64,000 nt of DNA, taken from the NCBI GenBank assembly GCA_937957975.1, contig CALFFK010000066.1, forward strand, positions 1-64,000. Reading direction: 5' to 3'. The notes under the pieces were generated by a model. It was not told the DNA's origin. It saw nothing but the letters and a program-made list of their open reading frames with translations, and did not search any database. Source of the DNA: an uncultured Neomegalonema sp. Lineage in GTDB: Bacteria; Pseudomonadota; Alphaproteobacteria; Rhodobacterales; Rhodobacteraceae. The translations under genes and the position numbers were made by a program. Positions 28,469-38,226 of the stretch are shown in pieces (within the stretch, counting starts at the first letter, position 1; each line of letters starts with the position of its first letter).

Positions 28469-29617
28469 ATGCCTGTCTTGCCTTCGCCACCCCCTTTCAC
28501 GCTCGTTAATGCGCGGGTGCTGTCACCAGATGGGCTGACATCTGGTGATGTTGCAATTGTAGACGGGCGGATCACGGATTCCTGTGCTGGAAGGCGGGTC
28601 GATGCATTGGGCCTGATGGTACTACCTGGTATGGTAGATCTGCATGGGGATGCGTTCGAGCGCCATCTTGCTCCGCGTCGGGGGGCATTGCGTCATCTTG
28701 ACGACGGGTTACGTGCAGTAGAGCAGGAATTGGCCGCCAACGGGATTACCACTGCGTATTTACCACAATTCTGGAGCTGGCAGGGCGGGATGCGAGGGCC
28801 GGATTTTGCACGTTGGCTGTGTGTTGGGCTTGGCAAATATGGTGCGTCCCTCGACATACGGGTGCAGTTACGGCTGGACGTCGCCTGTCATGCTGATTTC
28901 GACGATGTGCGGGCATTGATCGTGGAGCATGGGATCGATTATCTCGTTTTGAACGACCATCTGCCGCATGACGCCCTTGCCGCCGGAAAGCGCCCCCCAC
29001 GTCTTGATGGACAGGCTATCCGGGCAAACCGATCTCCGACAGAGCATTTGTCACTAATGCGGGAATTGCATGACGCAATGCCGCAGGCATGGGTGCGGGT
29101 AGCGGATTTGCTGGCATCATTCAGTGATATGCGGATCGGCAGCCATGACGACGCAACGCCGCAAGAGCGCACAGAAATGCGCCGCCTTGGTGCGGGAATC
29201 GCGGAATTTCCAATGACGGAGGAAACGCTTCAATCCGCGCGCAAGGCAGGAGATTTCATCATCCTTGGCGCGCCCAATGTCGTGCGGGGCAGATCGCATG
29301 ACCGTGGCGTCCCGGCGCGGGCGATGATCGAGGCCGGACTGTGCGATGCGCTGGCGTCTGACTATCACTATCCGTCACTGCATCACGCGGCGTTTACATT
29401 GAAGGCCGGAGGGATGCCCCTTGCGGATGCCTGGGCGCTGGTATCAAGATCCCCGGCAATGATGATGGGCATGGATGATCGTGGCGTAATTGCGCAGGGA
29501 AAACGCGCCGATCTTGTGCTTGTCGAGGAGGGGTCGCGCCGTCTTGTCGGTACGATTGCAGCGGGGCGGCTCGTATATGTGACCGAGCCGCTCACCATGC
29601 GTTTGCTGGCGGCATGA
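28469..29617 (+). CDS. phnM: alpha-D-ribose 1-methylphosphonate 5-triphosphate diphosphatase
   Basis: MVDLHGDAFERHLAPRRG, EQELAANGITTAYLPQFWSWQGGMRGPDFA, LASDYHYPSLHHAAF, amidohydrolase GKRADLVLV. Confidence 0.9.
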   Translation: MPVLPSPPPFTLVNARVLSPDGLTSGDVAIVDGRITDSCAGRRVDALGLMVLPGMVDLHGDAFERHLAPRRGALRHLDDGLRAVEQELAANGITTAYLPQFWSWQGGMRGPDFARWLCVGLGKYGASLDIRVQLRLDVACHADFDDVRALIVEHGIDYLVLNDHLPHDALAAGKRPPRLDGQAIRANRSPTEHLSLMRELHDAMPQAWVRVADLLASFSDMRIGSHDDATPQERTEMRRLGAGIAEFPMTEETLQSARKAGDFIILGAPNVVRGRSHDRGVPARAMIEAGLCDALASDYHYPSLHHAAFTLKAGGMPLADAWALVSRSPAMMMGMDDRGVIAQGKRADLVLVEEGSRRLVGTIAAGRLVYVTEPLTMRLLAA

Positions 29618-29621
29618 CTGT

Positions 29622-30245
29622 TCAGATCGTGGCGGCGATCTCGATAGTTTCATCCCCGACCGAGACGTGGATTGTTGTGCCGAGGCTTTTTGCAAGTTCG
29701 TAAGTGAACAGCATATTCGCCTCGCGTGGCTCAACCATATTGAGATCGGCCCCATTGCGCAGGATGGTAATGGCTTGTTCCTGTAATCTCGCTTTCGGGC
29801 CTTCCGCCGAGATCATCAGGTTTGTCGCACCCGCCTTTTGCACACCGGCACGCAAGGTTCCGCCACGCGGCAAAGCCTCAAAACCGATCAGAATCATATT
29901 CAGCAACAGCTTGACGATTGACTTATCAAGGCTTTGCACCCCTACCTGCCAATCAAGCTGGGTTGCACCCTTGCCTACGAGGCCCAGCGAAAGGGATTTG
30001 GCTTCATCCAGCGACACCATTTCTGACACGGTGCCGGCCATACCGAAAGATCGGCGCATGAATTGCAGTTTTGCCGAGGCGCTGGCTGCGCTGTTACGAA
30101 TCAGGCCCATGGCCTGTTCGCTCATCTCGGCGTCGGATTCATCCTCAAGGATTTCCAGTCCATTGTTGATCGCACCGACCGGACTTATGAGGTCATGGCA
30201 GATACGGGAACTGAGCAAGGACGCAAAAGTCAGGTCGGTCATCAT
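29622..30245 (-). CDS. chpT: histidine phosphotransferase ChpT-like
   Basis: FASLLSSRICHDLISPVGAINNGLEILEDE, ChpT-type H-box; degenerate HATPase region. Confidence 0.88.
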   Translation of the reverse strand: MMTDLTFASLLSSRICHDLISPVGAINNGLEILEDESDAEMSEQAMGLIRNSAASASAKLQFMRRSFGMAGTVSEMVSLDEAKSLSLGLVGKGATQLDWQVGVQSLDKSIVKLLLNMILIGFEALPRGGTLRAGVQKAGATNLMISAEGPKARLQEQAITILRNGADLNMVEPREANMLFTYELAKSLGTTIHVSVGDETIEIAATI

Positions 30246-30294
30246 CCACCGGAATTGAGTGCTTTAGAACAATGTACACAAAAGCGAGGTAATT

Positions 30295-30465
30295 ATGAAT
30301 GAATTATTAACTGTCGGTGTGTTCGTGCGTCATCCCGGTTTCCCCGATTGGGGTTTGGGGCAGGTGCAGTCGGTTATCGAAGATCGGATCACGGTCAATT
30401 TTGAGAATATTGGGAAACAGGTCATTGATGGGACACAGGTGACTCTGGACCTGGATTCGCTTTGA
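30295..30465 (+). CDS. DUF3553-like small protein (56 aa), absent from supplied ORF track
   Basis: ATG at 30295: MNELLTVGVFVRHPGFPDWGLGQVQSVIEDRITVNFENIGKQVIDGTQVTLDLDSL*; SD-like gcgagg upstream. Confidence 0.8.
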   Translation: MNELLTVGVFVRHPGFPDWGLGQVQSVIEDRITVNFENIGKQVIDGTQVTLDLDSL

Positions 30466-31144
30466 CAGCGCGCAGCATTTCCCGCTTTCGCCCATATCCG
30501 GGTAGTCGTTCCAGCGTAAAACCTGCGGCCTGTAGTCCCTGGCGCACGGCGCCCGCCACGCTGTAGGTTGCCGCGATAGCGCCGGGGGCGCTGTTTTGTC
30601 CGACTGCTTTTAAAAGGTCTGGTTCCCACATCTCCGGGTTTCTGGAGGGGGCAAAGCCATCAAGATACCACGCATTCGCCTTGCCTTGCCACGCGGCAAC
30701 AGTATGGCGGGCATCACCCACGATGAGGGTAAGGCGCGCGGGGCCAATCTGCATGACGCCACCTTCACGCCGCCATGCCGAAACAAGCGCGGCGCGTTGA
30801 ATGTCGAGTTCGGGCCAGACGCCGAGGGCGCGATCAATCTCTTCTGCCTGCATCGGATAGAGTTCAAAGGCGGTATAGTGCAGGGGCAGATCGGGCGGCG
30901 CGTACTGTTGCCAGAATGCCAACGTAGAGCAAAAATTGAGGCCAGTGCCAAAGCCGAGTTCGGCGATGGATGTCTGGCCCGACTCGATCATTGTGGGCAG
31001 ACGGCATCCTTCGAGAAAGACGTGCCGGGTTTCTTCCAGTCCGTTCTCGCGGGAATAATAGGGATCATCGAACTGGTAAGAGACCGGAACGCCGTTTTCC
31101 CATCGTAAGTGCAGGCGTTGGCCTTGTGAATCCGGCGCGGTCAT
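30422..31144 (-). CDS. mnmD: tRNA (5-methylaminomethyl-2-thiouridine)-methyltransferase, MnmD domain alone
   Basis: LRWENGVPVSYQFDDPYYSRENGLEETRHVFLEG, ELGFGTGLNF, WYLDGFAPSRNPEMW, ATYSVAGAVRQGLQAAGF. Confidence 0.9.
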   Translation of the reverse strand: MTAPDSQGQRLHLRWENGVPVSYQFDDPYYSRENGLEETRHVFLEGCRLPTMIESGQTSIAELGFGTGLNFCSTLAFWQQYAPPDLPLHYTAFELYPMQAEEIDRALGVWPELDIQRAALVSAWRREGGVMQIGPARLTLIVGDARHTVAAWQGKANAWYLDGFAPSRNPEMWEPDLLKAVGQNSAPGAIAATYSVAGAVRQGLQAAGFTLERLPGYGRKREMLRAVKANPGPESPVSHQ

Positions 31145-31158
31145 GGTCGAAACCCTGT

Positions 31159-32187
31159 ATGGAAGATGTTCTTGTCATTGGCGCTGGTATATTCGGTCTG
31201 ACCCTTGCGCGAAAGCTGCGACAGGCAGGACGGCAGGTGCTTGTCACCGAAGCGCACATTGTGGGGAGCGGGGCCAGCGCCACGCCGCTTGGCGTGTTGG
31301 CTCCCCATGCGCCAGACAATTGGAATGCAAAGAAAGAATCCCAGTTTCAGGCGCTTGTATCCTTGCCACGATATTTAACTGCGCTGGAGGATGAGACAGG
31401 AATTGCGACGGGATACGCGCAATCGGGGCGGCTGATTCCGCTAACGACCGAAAACCAGCGCGCAGTCTGGCAGCGGCGCATCGGGGATGCGGTGGAAAAC
31501 TGGCAGGGCAAGGCCGGGTTGGCGCTGATTGAACGGCCTGATCCAACGTGGTTGGCGGAAGAGGTTGCGCCGTTTGGGGCGATGCAATGCGGGTTGACGG
31601 CAAAGATTGATGCGCGGGGGTATCTTGCTGGGCTCGCGGCTTCAGTCGGGGATTCCATTCGGGTCGGGATGGCCTTGGAGCGGCTGGAGGACGGATGCGC
31701 GATCTTTACGAATGGGGAGCGGATCAGGGCACACCGGATCATACTGGCAACAGGGGCGGAAGCTTTCAGACATCTACCCTTGGCCGGATCGGGCGAACCG
31801 GCTGGGCGGGGAGAAAAAGGGCAGGCGGCGGTGCTGGAAATCGGCACAGAAGCGGCATCTCACCCGATTATCTTTCACAATGGCACTTATGTCGTGCCGC
31901 GCGGGGGCAGGTCAGTCGCAGTCGGGGCAACTTCAGAGCGATATTTCGAGCGGGCCGATACGACAGATGAAAAGCTCGATGAGAAAATTGCGCTGGCGAC
32001 CGCGTTGTGTCCCGCTTTATCGGGAGCAAGGGTCGTCGAGCGATGGGCGGCGGCGCGGCCAAGGGCGGCGGATCGTGGATTGATGGTTGGGCCACATCCG
32101 ATTTTGAGCGCGGTATCCGTAGCGACGGGCGGGTTCAAGACGGGATTGGCCATGGCACATACCCTTGATTTAGGGGATCTGGGGTGA
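31159..32187 (+). CDS. FAD-dependent oxidoreductase (DAO/MnmC C-terminal-like)
   Basis: MEDVLVIGAGIFGLTLARKLRQAGRQVLVTEA dinucleotide fold; VVPRGGRSVAVGATSE; ATGGFKTGLAMA. Confidence 0.85.
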   Translation: MEDVLVIGAGIFGLTLARKLRQAGRQVLVTEAHIVGSGASATPLGVLAPHAPDNWNAKKESQFQALVSLPRYLTALEDETGIATGYAQSGRLIPLTTENQRAVWQRRIGDAVENWQGKAGLALIERPDPTWLAEEVAPFGAMQCGLTAKIDARGYLAGLAASVGDSIRVGMALERLEDGCAIFTNGERIRAHRIILATGAEAFRHLPLAGSGEPAGRGEKGQAAVLEIGTEAASHPIIFHNGTYVVPRGGRSVAVGATSERYFERADTTDEKLDEKIALATALCPALSGARVVERWAAARPRAADRGLMVGPHPILSAVSVATGGFKTGLAMAHTLDLGDLG

Positions 32188-33485
32188 GTGTCGGGATCTT
32201 TGATAATCCGCTTTTGGGCGAGGTTTTTGGTGATGCGGAGATCGGGGCATTCTTCTCGGTAGAAGCGGAACTAAGGGCGATGATCCGGGTGGAGATCGCA
32301 TTGGCGCGCGTCCAGGGGCGGATGGGAATCATCCCGGCGGCGGCGGCGGATGCCATTCAGAAGCTGGAGAATCATGTTCCTGACCCTGCCATGCTGATCG
32401 CAGGAACGCGGGCGAGCGGGGTCGTCGTGCCGCCCTTGGTAAAAGCGTTGCGAGACAATATGGGCGCGCCTTATGGCGGCTATGTCCATTGGGGGGCAAC
32501 GACACAGGATATTGTTGATACGGGGCTGATGCTGCGGTTGCGCGATGTACTGGAAATTATCGAGGGGCGGTTATCGGCCCTGATTAATGTGTTGGCCGAT
32601 GCGGCAGAGCGTTATGCAAGCCTGCCTATGGCGGCACGAACGCGATCACAGGTGGCGACACCTACGACGCTGGGGCTGCGTATTGCCGGGTGGCTTGCAC
32701 CGCTTTTGCGATGCCGGACGCGACTTGAGGAATTGAAACCCCGGTTGCTGGTTGTTCAGCTTGGCGGGGCATCGGGAACATTGGGGGTCTTTGGCAAGCG
32801 CGGGCTTGCAGTGATGGAAGGGATGGCGATGGAACTGGATTTGGCTGTCCCGCTCAAACCCTGGCACTCGGAGCGGGATAGTCTCGTCGATCTGGCACAT
32901 TGGCTGGCTCTCGTGACCGGAACGCTGGGCAAGATGGCGGGTGATTTGATTCTGACCGGGCGATCCGAAAGCGGGGAACTGCGGGCGGGTGAAGGGGGCG
33001 GATCGTCTACCATGCCCCAGAAGGCCAATCCGGTTGCGGCGGAAACAATAGTATCCCTTGCGCGGTACAATGCGGGGCAGGTCGGTATTGCGCATCAGGC
33101 AATGATGCACGCGGAAGAACGCGATTGTGGTGCATGGGCGCTGGAGTGGATGACCTTACCCTCAATGATCGTGGCAACAGGGGCAGCCTTATGCCACGCA
33201 AACGGGTTGGGGCAATCGCTTGACCCTGATCCGTCAAGGATGCGGGCGATGATGGATGATGCGGTTATGGCGGAGGCGGCGGCGTTTGCCCTGGCTGGGC
33301 ACATGGCGTTAGGTGACGCGCAAGCGTTGGTTAAAAGGGCCGCGCAAGAGAAGGGGCCACTATTCGACCGGCTTGCGAGCCTTACCGATGCGCCAGTGAA
33401 TTTCGACGCTTTGCGCGATCCGACCAATGCGTTGGGAAATGCAGAAGAACTTGTTCAGCGTGTTGTGGTGGAAGCGCGACGTTGA
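32184..33485 (+). CDS. pcaB: lyase superfamily protein, 3-carboxy-cis,cis-muconate cycloisomerase-like
   Basis: GGSSTMPQKANPV superfamily signature; HAEERDCGAWALEWMTLP as in PcaB; start GTG/TTG overlapping upstream stop. Confidence 0.82.
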   Translation: MSVGIFDNPLLGEVFGDAEIGAFFSVEAELRAMIRVEIALARVQGRMGIIPAAAADAIQKLENHVPDPAMLIAGTRASGVVVPPLVKALRDNMGAPYGGYVHWGATTQDIVDTGLMLRLRDVLEIIEGRLSALINVLADAAERYASLPMAARTRSQVATPTTLGLRIAGWLAPLLRCRTRLEELKPRLLVVQLGGASGTLGVFGKRGLAVMEGMAMELDLAVPLKPWHSERDSLVDLAHWLALVTGTLGKMAGDLILTGRSESGELRAGEGGGSSTMPQKANPVAAETIVSLARYNAGQVGIAHQAMMHAEERDCGAWALEWMTLPSMIVATGAALCHANGLGQSLDPDPSRMRAMMDDAVMAEAAAFALAGHMALGDAQALVKRAAQEKGPLFDRLASLTDAPVNFDALRDPTNALGNAEELVQRVVVEARR

Positions 33486-33547
33486 AGATTGTCATTTATC
33501 CCTGGAGTGACCTATAGTGGCACAACTCTTATAGGGATGTGGGTATC

Positions 33548-33991
33548 ATGCCGCTTGAATTTGATACGAATGTCGTGATGGCGGGGTATCTCGCCTTCTG
33601 CATCCTGCTCACTGTAATCGTCTATTCCTTCAGGCTTTTCGATTGGCGGGCGTTGGCGGCGGAACTTGATGACGATTTGAAACCCCTGTCGTTTTTTGAG
33701 CGGCCCGACCGGGGTGTATTGATCCTCTTTTTTGGGATCGTTTCCTTGTTGATCTCCGCCTATTTCGGATGGCGACTACCGGCAGAGATACAGCGGTTTA
33801 TGGATGCCGGGGAATTTCTGATCCCTGGTTCAGACATTGCCGACGGCCCGCTCGCGCGGGCGGCACAGGTGGTTGGGGCATTCAGTTTCTCGCTCATCGC
33901 CATGCGATTGATGCGGCTGTCACTGATCTTCACTTTCGCAATTACGATGCTGGCGTTAACCATAGCGGCCTATACATATGTTTTTGGATGA
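33548..33991 (+). CDS. small integral membrane protein of unknown function
   Basis: Several hydrophobic helices; ATG at 33548. Confidence 0.65.
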   Translation: MPLEFDTNVVMAGYLAFCILLTVIVYSFRLFDWRALAAELDDDLKPLSFFERPDRGVLILFFGIVSLLISAYFGWRLPAEIQRFMDAGEFLIPGSDIADGPLARAAQVVGAFSFSLIAMRLMRLSLIFTFAITMLALTIAAYTYVFG

Positions 33992-34032
33992 TGGATGCGA
34001 ACCGCAGGTAAACCAAGATTAAAAGCCATGGT

Positions 34033-35049
34033 TTACTGCGCTTGCAAGCTGGCCTGATCGCGTTTCGATTTAGCTGGAAGATCGAAAGCGAGTTCCTCGC
34101 GCAATGCCTCATCGCCTTTTACAAAAAAGCTGATCCGGGCGCGGTATTCGCCTTTGGGCCATTGCTGGAGACCCATATCGGATGGGCTGACACCGATATT
34201 GGCAAGGTAGACGGTTTCGTCTTCGGTGATCTCGAATAACTCACTGGCGAAGGGGCGGCCATCGGGACCAAAGGCCATGAGGCGGGCTGAATCACCTGCA
34301 CGCACGCCCAACAGATGCAGCCAGATATAGAAAGGCTCGGTTGCGCTTTCGGGCGCGGTCAATGTTGCGTGGTCCTGCTTCACAATTTCCAGCGACGGAA
34401 AGACCTTGGTGACACCAAATCCAAACAGAGCGCTGGGCGTATAACCAAGTCCAAGATCAGCGTTCCAGAGCGGCTGCGCTGATGTTGCCTTGCAGCCTGT
34501 GGGGCTGACTCCTGTGAATGGATTTATGACAGCACCGAAGCGACGAATCGCATAGTGCAGATGCGGAAAATCTGTACCGCCGGAAGAACCTATTTCACCG
34601 AGTGGAGTGCCCGTGGTGACACTCTGACCGCGCGATACCCGAACACTGCCCTTGGCGAGGTGACAATATTGCGAGACCCAACCTGCACCATGATCGATCA
34701 TTACGGCATTGCCACAGCCGAAGGGATCGTCCTGTGCGGCTGTAAAACGATGATCGGGTTGATCATTGATCGTGCTGACGACAATTCCGGGGGCGGTGGC
34801 CAGCGCGCTGTAGCCTTTGTCAATCTCTGAGCGATTTCTCAGGCGAAAATCAGTGCCCTGGTGATTGTTGTACGCCAAAGGCCCGCAGTTGAAGTCTTTC
34901 GCGCCTTCGCCCGGCTCTGCATCGACGTAATTCTGGATCATGCAGGTTTTGCCGATTTCACAATCGAGCGGCATTCCAAGTTCGATGGCATTGGCGGGAA
35001 GGGTGAAAGCGGCCACGTTTAACGCAGCCGCAGTCAGGATCATTCGCAT
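34033..35049 (-). CDS. M23-family metallopeptidase (exported)
   Basis: Signal peptide, NNHQGTDFRLR, HGAGWVSQYCHLAKGSVRVSRGQSVTTGTPLGEIGSSGGTDFPHLHYAIRR. Confidence 0.9.
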   Translation of the reverse strand: MRMILTAAALNVAAFTLPANAIELGMPLDCEIGKTCMIQNYVDAEPGEGAKDFNCGPLAYNNHQGTDFRLRNRSEIDKGYSALATAPGIVVSTINDQPDHRFTAAQDDPFGCGNAVMIDHGAGWVSQYCHLAKGSVRVSRGQSVTTGTPLGEIGSSGGTDFPHLHYAIRRFGAVINPFTGVSPTGCKATSAQPLWNADLGLGYTPSALFGFGVTKVFPSLEIVKQDHATLTAPESATEPFYIWLHLLGVRAGDSARLMAFGPDGRPFASELFEITEDETVYLANIGVSPSDMGLQQWPKGEYRARISFFVKGDEALREELAFDLPAKSKRDQASLQAQ

Positions 35050-35097
35050 TGCACATCCTCCATTCGACATCGGTAGACCCGTTGTCGAAAGGTACGG

Positions 35098-37434
35098 TTA
35101 GCTTGCGGTTAACAAGGGCGTTTTCTTGCCGCCAATACGCGGCGGATCGGGTGGCAGGATCTGAAGATCGAGTTTGCCCTTCTTGACGCCGACGCGCACA
35201 ACGCCGCCCTTGGCGAGTTTGCCGAACAAAAGCTCTTCTGCCAGCGGCTTCTTGATGTGCTGCTGGATTACGCGGGAAAGGGGACGCGCGCCCATTTTCT
35301 CGTCGTACCCTTTCTTTGCAAGCCATTGTGCCGCTGCGGGGGTCAACTCAAAGCTGACATTGCGATCAGAAAGTTGGCCTTCGAGCTGAAGAACGAATTT
35401 CTCGACAACCTTGACCACGACCTCCGGCGACAGAGGAGCGAAGGCAATGCTGGCATCGAGTCGATTGCGGAACTCAGGCGTGAACAGCTTTTCGACTGCC
35501 TCTTGATCTTCCCCCTCGCGGCGGTCACGGCCAAACCCGATAGGCGCGCGTGAGGCATCGGCTGCGCCCGCATTCGAGGTCATAATGAGGATGACATTGC
35601 GAAAATCGGTTTTCTTGCCGCTGTGATCGGTCAGCTTGCCGTGGTCCATCACCTGAAGCAGGATATTGAACACATCCGGGTGAGCCTTTTCGATCTCATC
35701 CAGCAGCAACACGCAATGCGGATGCTGATCGACGCCATCGGTCAACAAGCCGCCCTGATCGAAGCCGACATAGCCCGGAGGCGCACCAATAAGGCGGCTG
35801 ACCGAGTGTTTTTCCATATATTCCGACATATCGAAACGCAGCAACTCAACACCGAGTGTATCGGCAAGCTGGTTCGCAACCTCGGTCTTGCCGACGCCCG
35901 TGGGGCCAGTGAAGACGTAGCAGCCAATGGGTTTTTTCGGCTCGCGCAGACCCGCGCGAGCAAGTTTAATTGCACTGGAAAGCGCCTCAATGGCAGCATC
36001 CTGACCAAAGACGACCCGCTTGAGGGCGGTATCGAGATCACGCAACACTTCCTGATCGTCTCTGGAAACGGATTTGGCCGGAATACGCGCAATCTTGGCA
36101 ACGACTGCCTCGATTTCCTTTGAAGTCATGGTCTTGCGACGTTTTGATTCAGGCACGAGCATTTGGGCCGCACCGACCTCATCAATTACGTCGATGGCCT
36201 TATCGGGTAGTTTGCGATCATGGATATAACGATCCGAGAGTTCCACTGCTGATTTGATCGCATCAGCCGTGTATTTCACGCCGTGATGCTCCTCGAAATA
36301 AGGTTTGATGCCCTTGAGTATCTTGATGGCGTCCTCGACCGAGGGTTCGGTTACGTCGATCTTCTGGAAACGCCGCGACAAGGCGCGGTCCTTCTCGAAA
36401 TGCTGACGATATTCTTTATAGGTCGTGGATCCCATACAGCGCAGCTTGCCGGATTGCAGAGCGGGTTTCAGCAGGTTTGAGGCATCCATGGCCCCGCCTG
36501 AAGTTGCGCCTGCACCAATGACGGTATGGATTTCGTCGATGAAGAGGATAGCGTCTTCATGGTCTTCTAACTCGTTTATAACGGCTTTGAGGCGCTCCTC
36601 AAAATCACCGCGATAACGGGTTCCCGCCAGCAATGCGCCCATATCGAGCGAGAAAATTGTTGCACCGAGCAGTACTTCAGGGGTTTCACCTTCAGTGATT
36701 TTACGCGCCAGACCTTCGGCAATGGCCGTTTTGCCAACACCCGGATCACCCACCAGAAGCGGGTTGTTCTTGCGGCGGCGGCAAAGCACCTGAATGCAAC
36801 GATCAACCTCCTGCGCACGCCCGATCAAGGGGTCAACATCGCCGGTTTCGGCCTTTTCGTTAAGATTTACACAGAACTTGTCGAGCGCACTATCTGCCTT
36901 GCTGCTACCTTCGCCAGCCACAGTATTTTCATCATCCGCAAGACCTTCATCAGCATTTGAGCCGAGAACGCTGCGCGACTCGTTCATTGCCGGGTCTTTC
37001 GCCACACCATGCGCGATGAAGTTCTTGGCGTCGTAGCGACTCATATCCTGTTCTTGCAGAAAGTAGACGGCGTAGCTCTCGCGCTCATGGAAGATCGCGA
37101 CAAGGATATTCGCGCCTGTCACTTCCGAACGCCCGGAGGATTGAACATGGGCCGCTGCACGTTGAATCACGCGATGGAAGCCGGTTGTGGGTGTCGCTTC
37201 TGTCCCTTCGGCATCAGAGACCAGATTGGTGAGTTGCTCGTCTACATAAGCGGTCAACGCCCCGCGCAACTCCTCCAGATCAACACCACAGGCCCGCATT
37301 ACCTGTGCGGCATCGGGTTCATCCACAAGCGCGAGGAGGAGATGCTCTAGCGTTGCGAGTTCGTGTTTCCGTTCGTTGGCCCCTGCAAGGGCGCGGTGAA
37401 GGGCTTCTTCGAGTGATTTCGTGAATGATGGCAC
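35098..37434 (-). CDS. clpA: ATP-dependent Clp protease ATP-binding subunit ClpA
   Basis: GTG start [68 protein letters not shown]. Confidence 0.95.
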   Translation of the reverse strand: MPSFTKSLEEALHRALAGANERKHELATLEHLLLALVDEPDAAQVMRACGVDLEELRGALTAYVDEQLTNLVSDAEGTEATPTTGFHRVIQRAAAHVQSSGRSEVTGANILVAIFHERESYAVYFLQEQDMSRYDAKNFIAHGVAKDPAMNESRSVLGSNADEGLADDENTVAGEGSSKADSALDKFCVNLNEKAETGDVDPLIGRAQEVDRCIQVLCRRRKNNPLLVGDPGVGKTAIAEGLARKITEGETPEVLLGATIFSLDMGALLAGTRYRGDFEERLKAVINELEDHEDAILFIDEIHTVIGAGATSGGAMDASNLLKPALQSGKLRCMGSTTYKEYRQHFEKDRALSRRFQKIDVTEPSVEDAIKILKGIKPYFEEHHGVKYTADAIKSAVELSDRYIHDRKLPDKAIDVIDEVGAAQMLVPESKRRKTMTSKEIEAVVAKIARIPAKSVSRDDQEVLRDLDTALKRVVFGQDAAIEALSSAIKLARAGLREPKKPIGCYVFTGPTGVGKTEVANQLADTLGVELLRFDMSEYMEKHSVSRLIGAPPGYVGFDQGGLLTDGVDQHPHCVLLLDEIEKAHPDVFNILLQVMDHGKLTDHSGKKTDFRNVILIMTSNAGAADASRAPIGFGRDRREGEDQEAVEKLFTPEFRNRLDASIAFAPLSPEVVVKVVEKFVLQLEGQLSDRNVSFELTPAAAQWLAKKGYDEKMGARPLSRVIQQHIKKPLAEELLFGKLAKGGVVRVGVKKGKLDLQILPPDPPRIGGKKTPLLTAS

Positions 37435-37685
37435 GGCCACTCTCCTCTTGTCGTGACAGGAAACCGAACGGTCCCTGTGGCGCGATGAACGCATGGTCCA
37501 TCGTCAACCTTTCCCAAGTATCAACACGACATCTGCGTTTCGTCACGCAGTTTTCGCCATGCCCCCGAATTTAAAGCCTTCGGTCTTTGGCTGAAACTAT
37601 AATGAGGCACGATCAACCTGTGATTGCAATGCACCAAGACTATGCATTTGCAGACCTTTAACGGCCCAGCCAATCGCGTTTCATC

Positions 37686-38003
37686 TTAATCCTTTTCCAT
37701 ACGACACTGGAGCGGGTGCTCGTTGCGTCGGGCGATTTCCATGACAGCGGAAACCTTGGTTTCTGCAACTTCGAAAGTAAACACTCCCACCACTGCCGCA
37801 CCCTTCATGTGTACAGTCAGCATGATTTCGAAGGCTTTTTCGTGGTTGAGATGGAACACACGCTCAAGGACATGAACGACAAATTCCATCGGGGTGAAGT
37901 CATCATTGAGGATGATGACCTTATACATTGAAGGCCGTTTGGCCTTGGTTTGGGTCTTTTGCTTGGTGATGACGGACGTATCCCGATCATCATCCTGCGC
38001 CAT
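37686..38003 (-). CDS. clpS: ATP-dependent Clp protease adaptor ClpS
   Basis: [59 protein letters not shown]; start at 38003 (or 38087). Confidence 0.93.
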   Translation of the reverse strand: MAQDDDRDTSVITKQKTQTKAKRPSMYKVIILNDDFTPMEFVVHVLERVFHLNHEKAFEIMLTVHMKGAAVVGVFTFEVAETKVSAVMEIARRNEHPLQCRMEKD

Positions 38004-38226
38004 CGACCGAAGGGGGACGATCCCGTGGCCGAAGGGGGCACGGGGGCAGGGCAGGGCCGGGACTCGATCCATCAGTGTCAATTCCATCGTTACCTTTGTA
38101 ACTGTAATATAGACGTCTGATCGGCAGAGTGAAGGACCGGCGCACAGGAAACGCAATCCCATACGGATGAAAAAAAGCTTATGACAAGCTCAATCGGCAT
38201 CTACCCTGCATGGGGCTGGTTATGAT

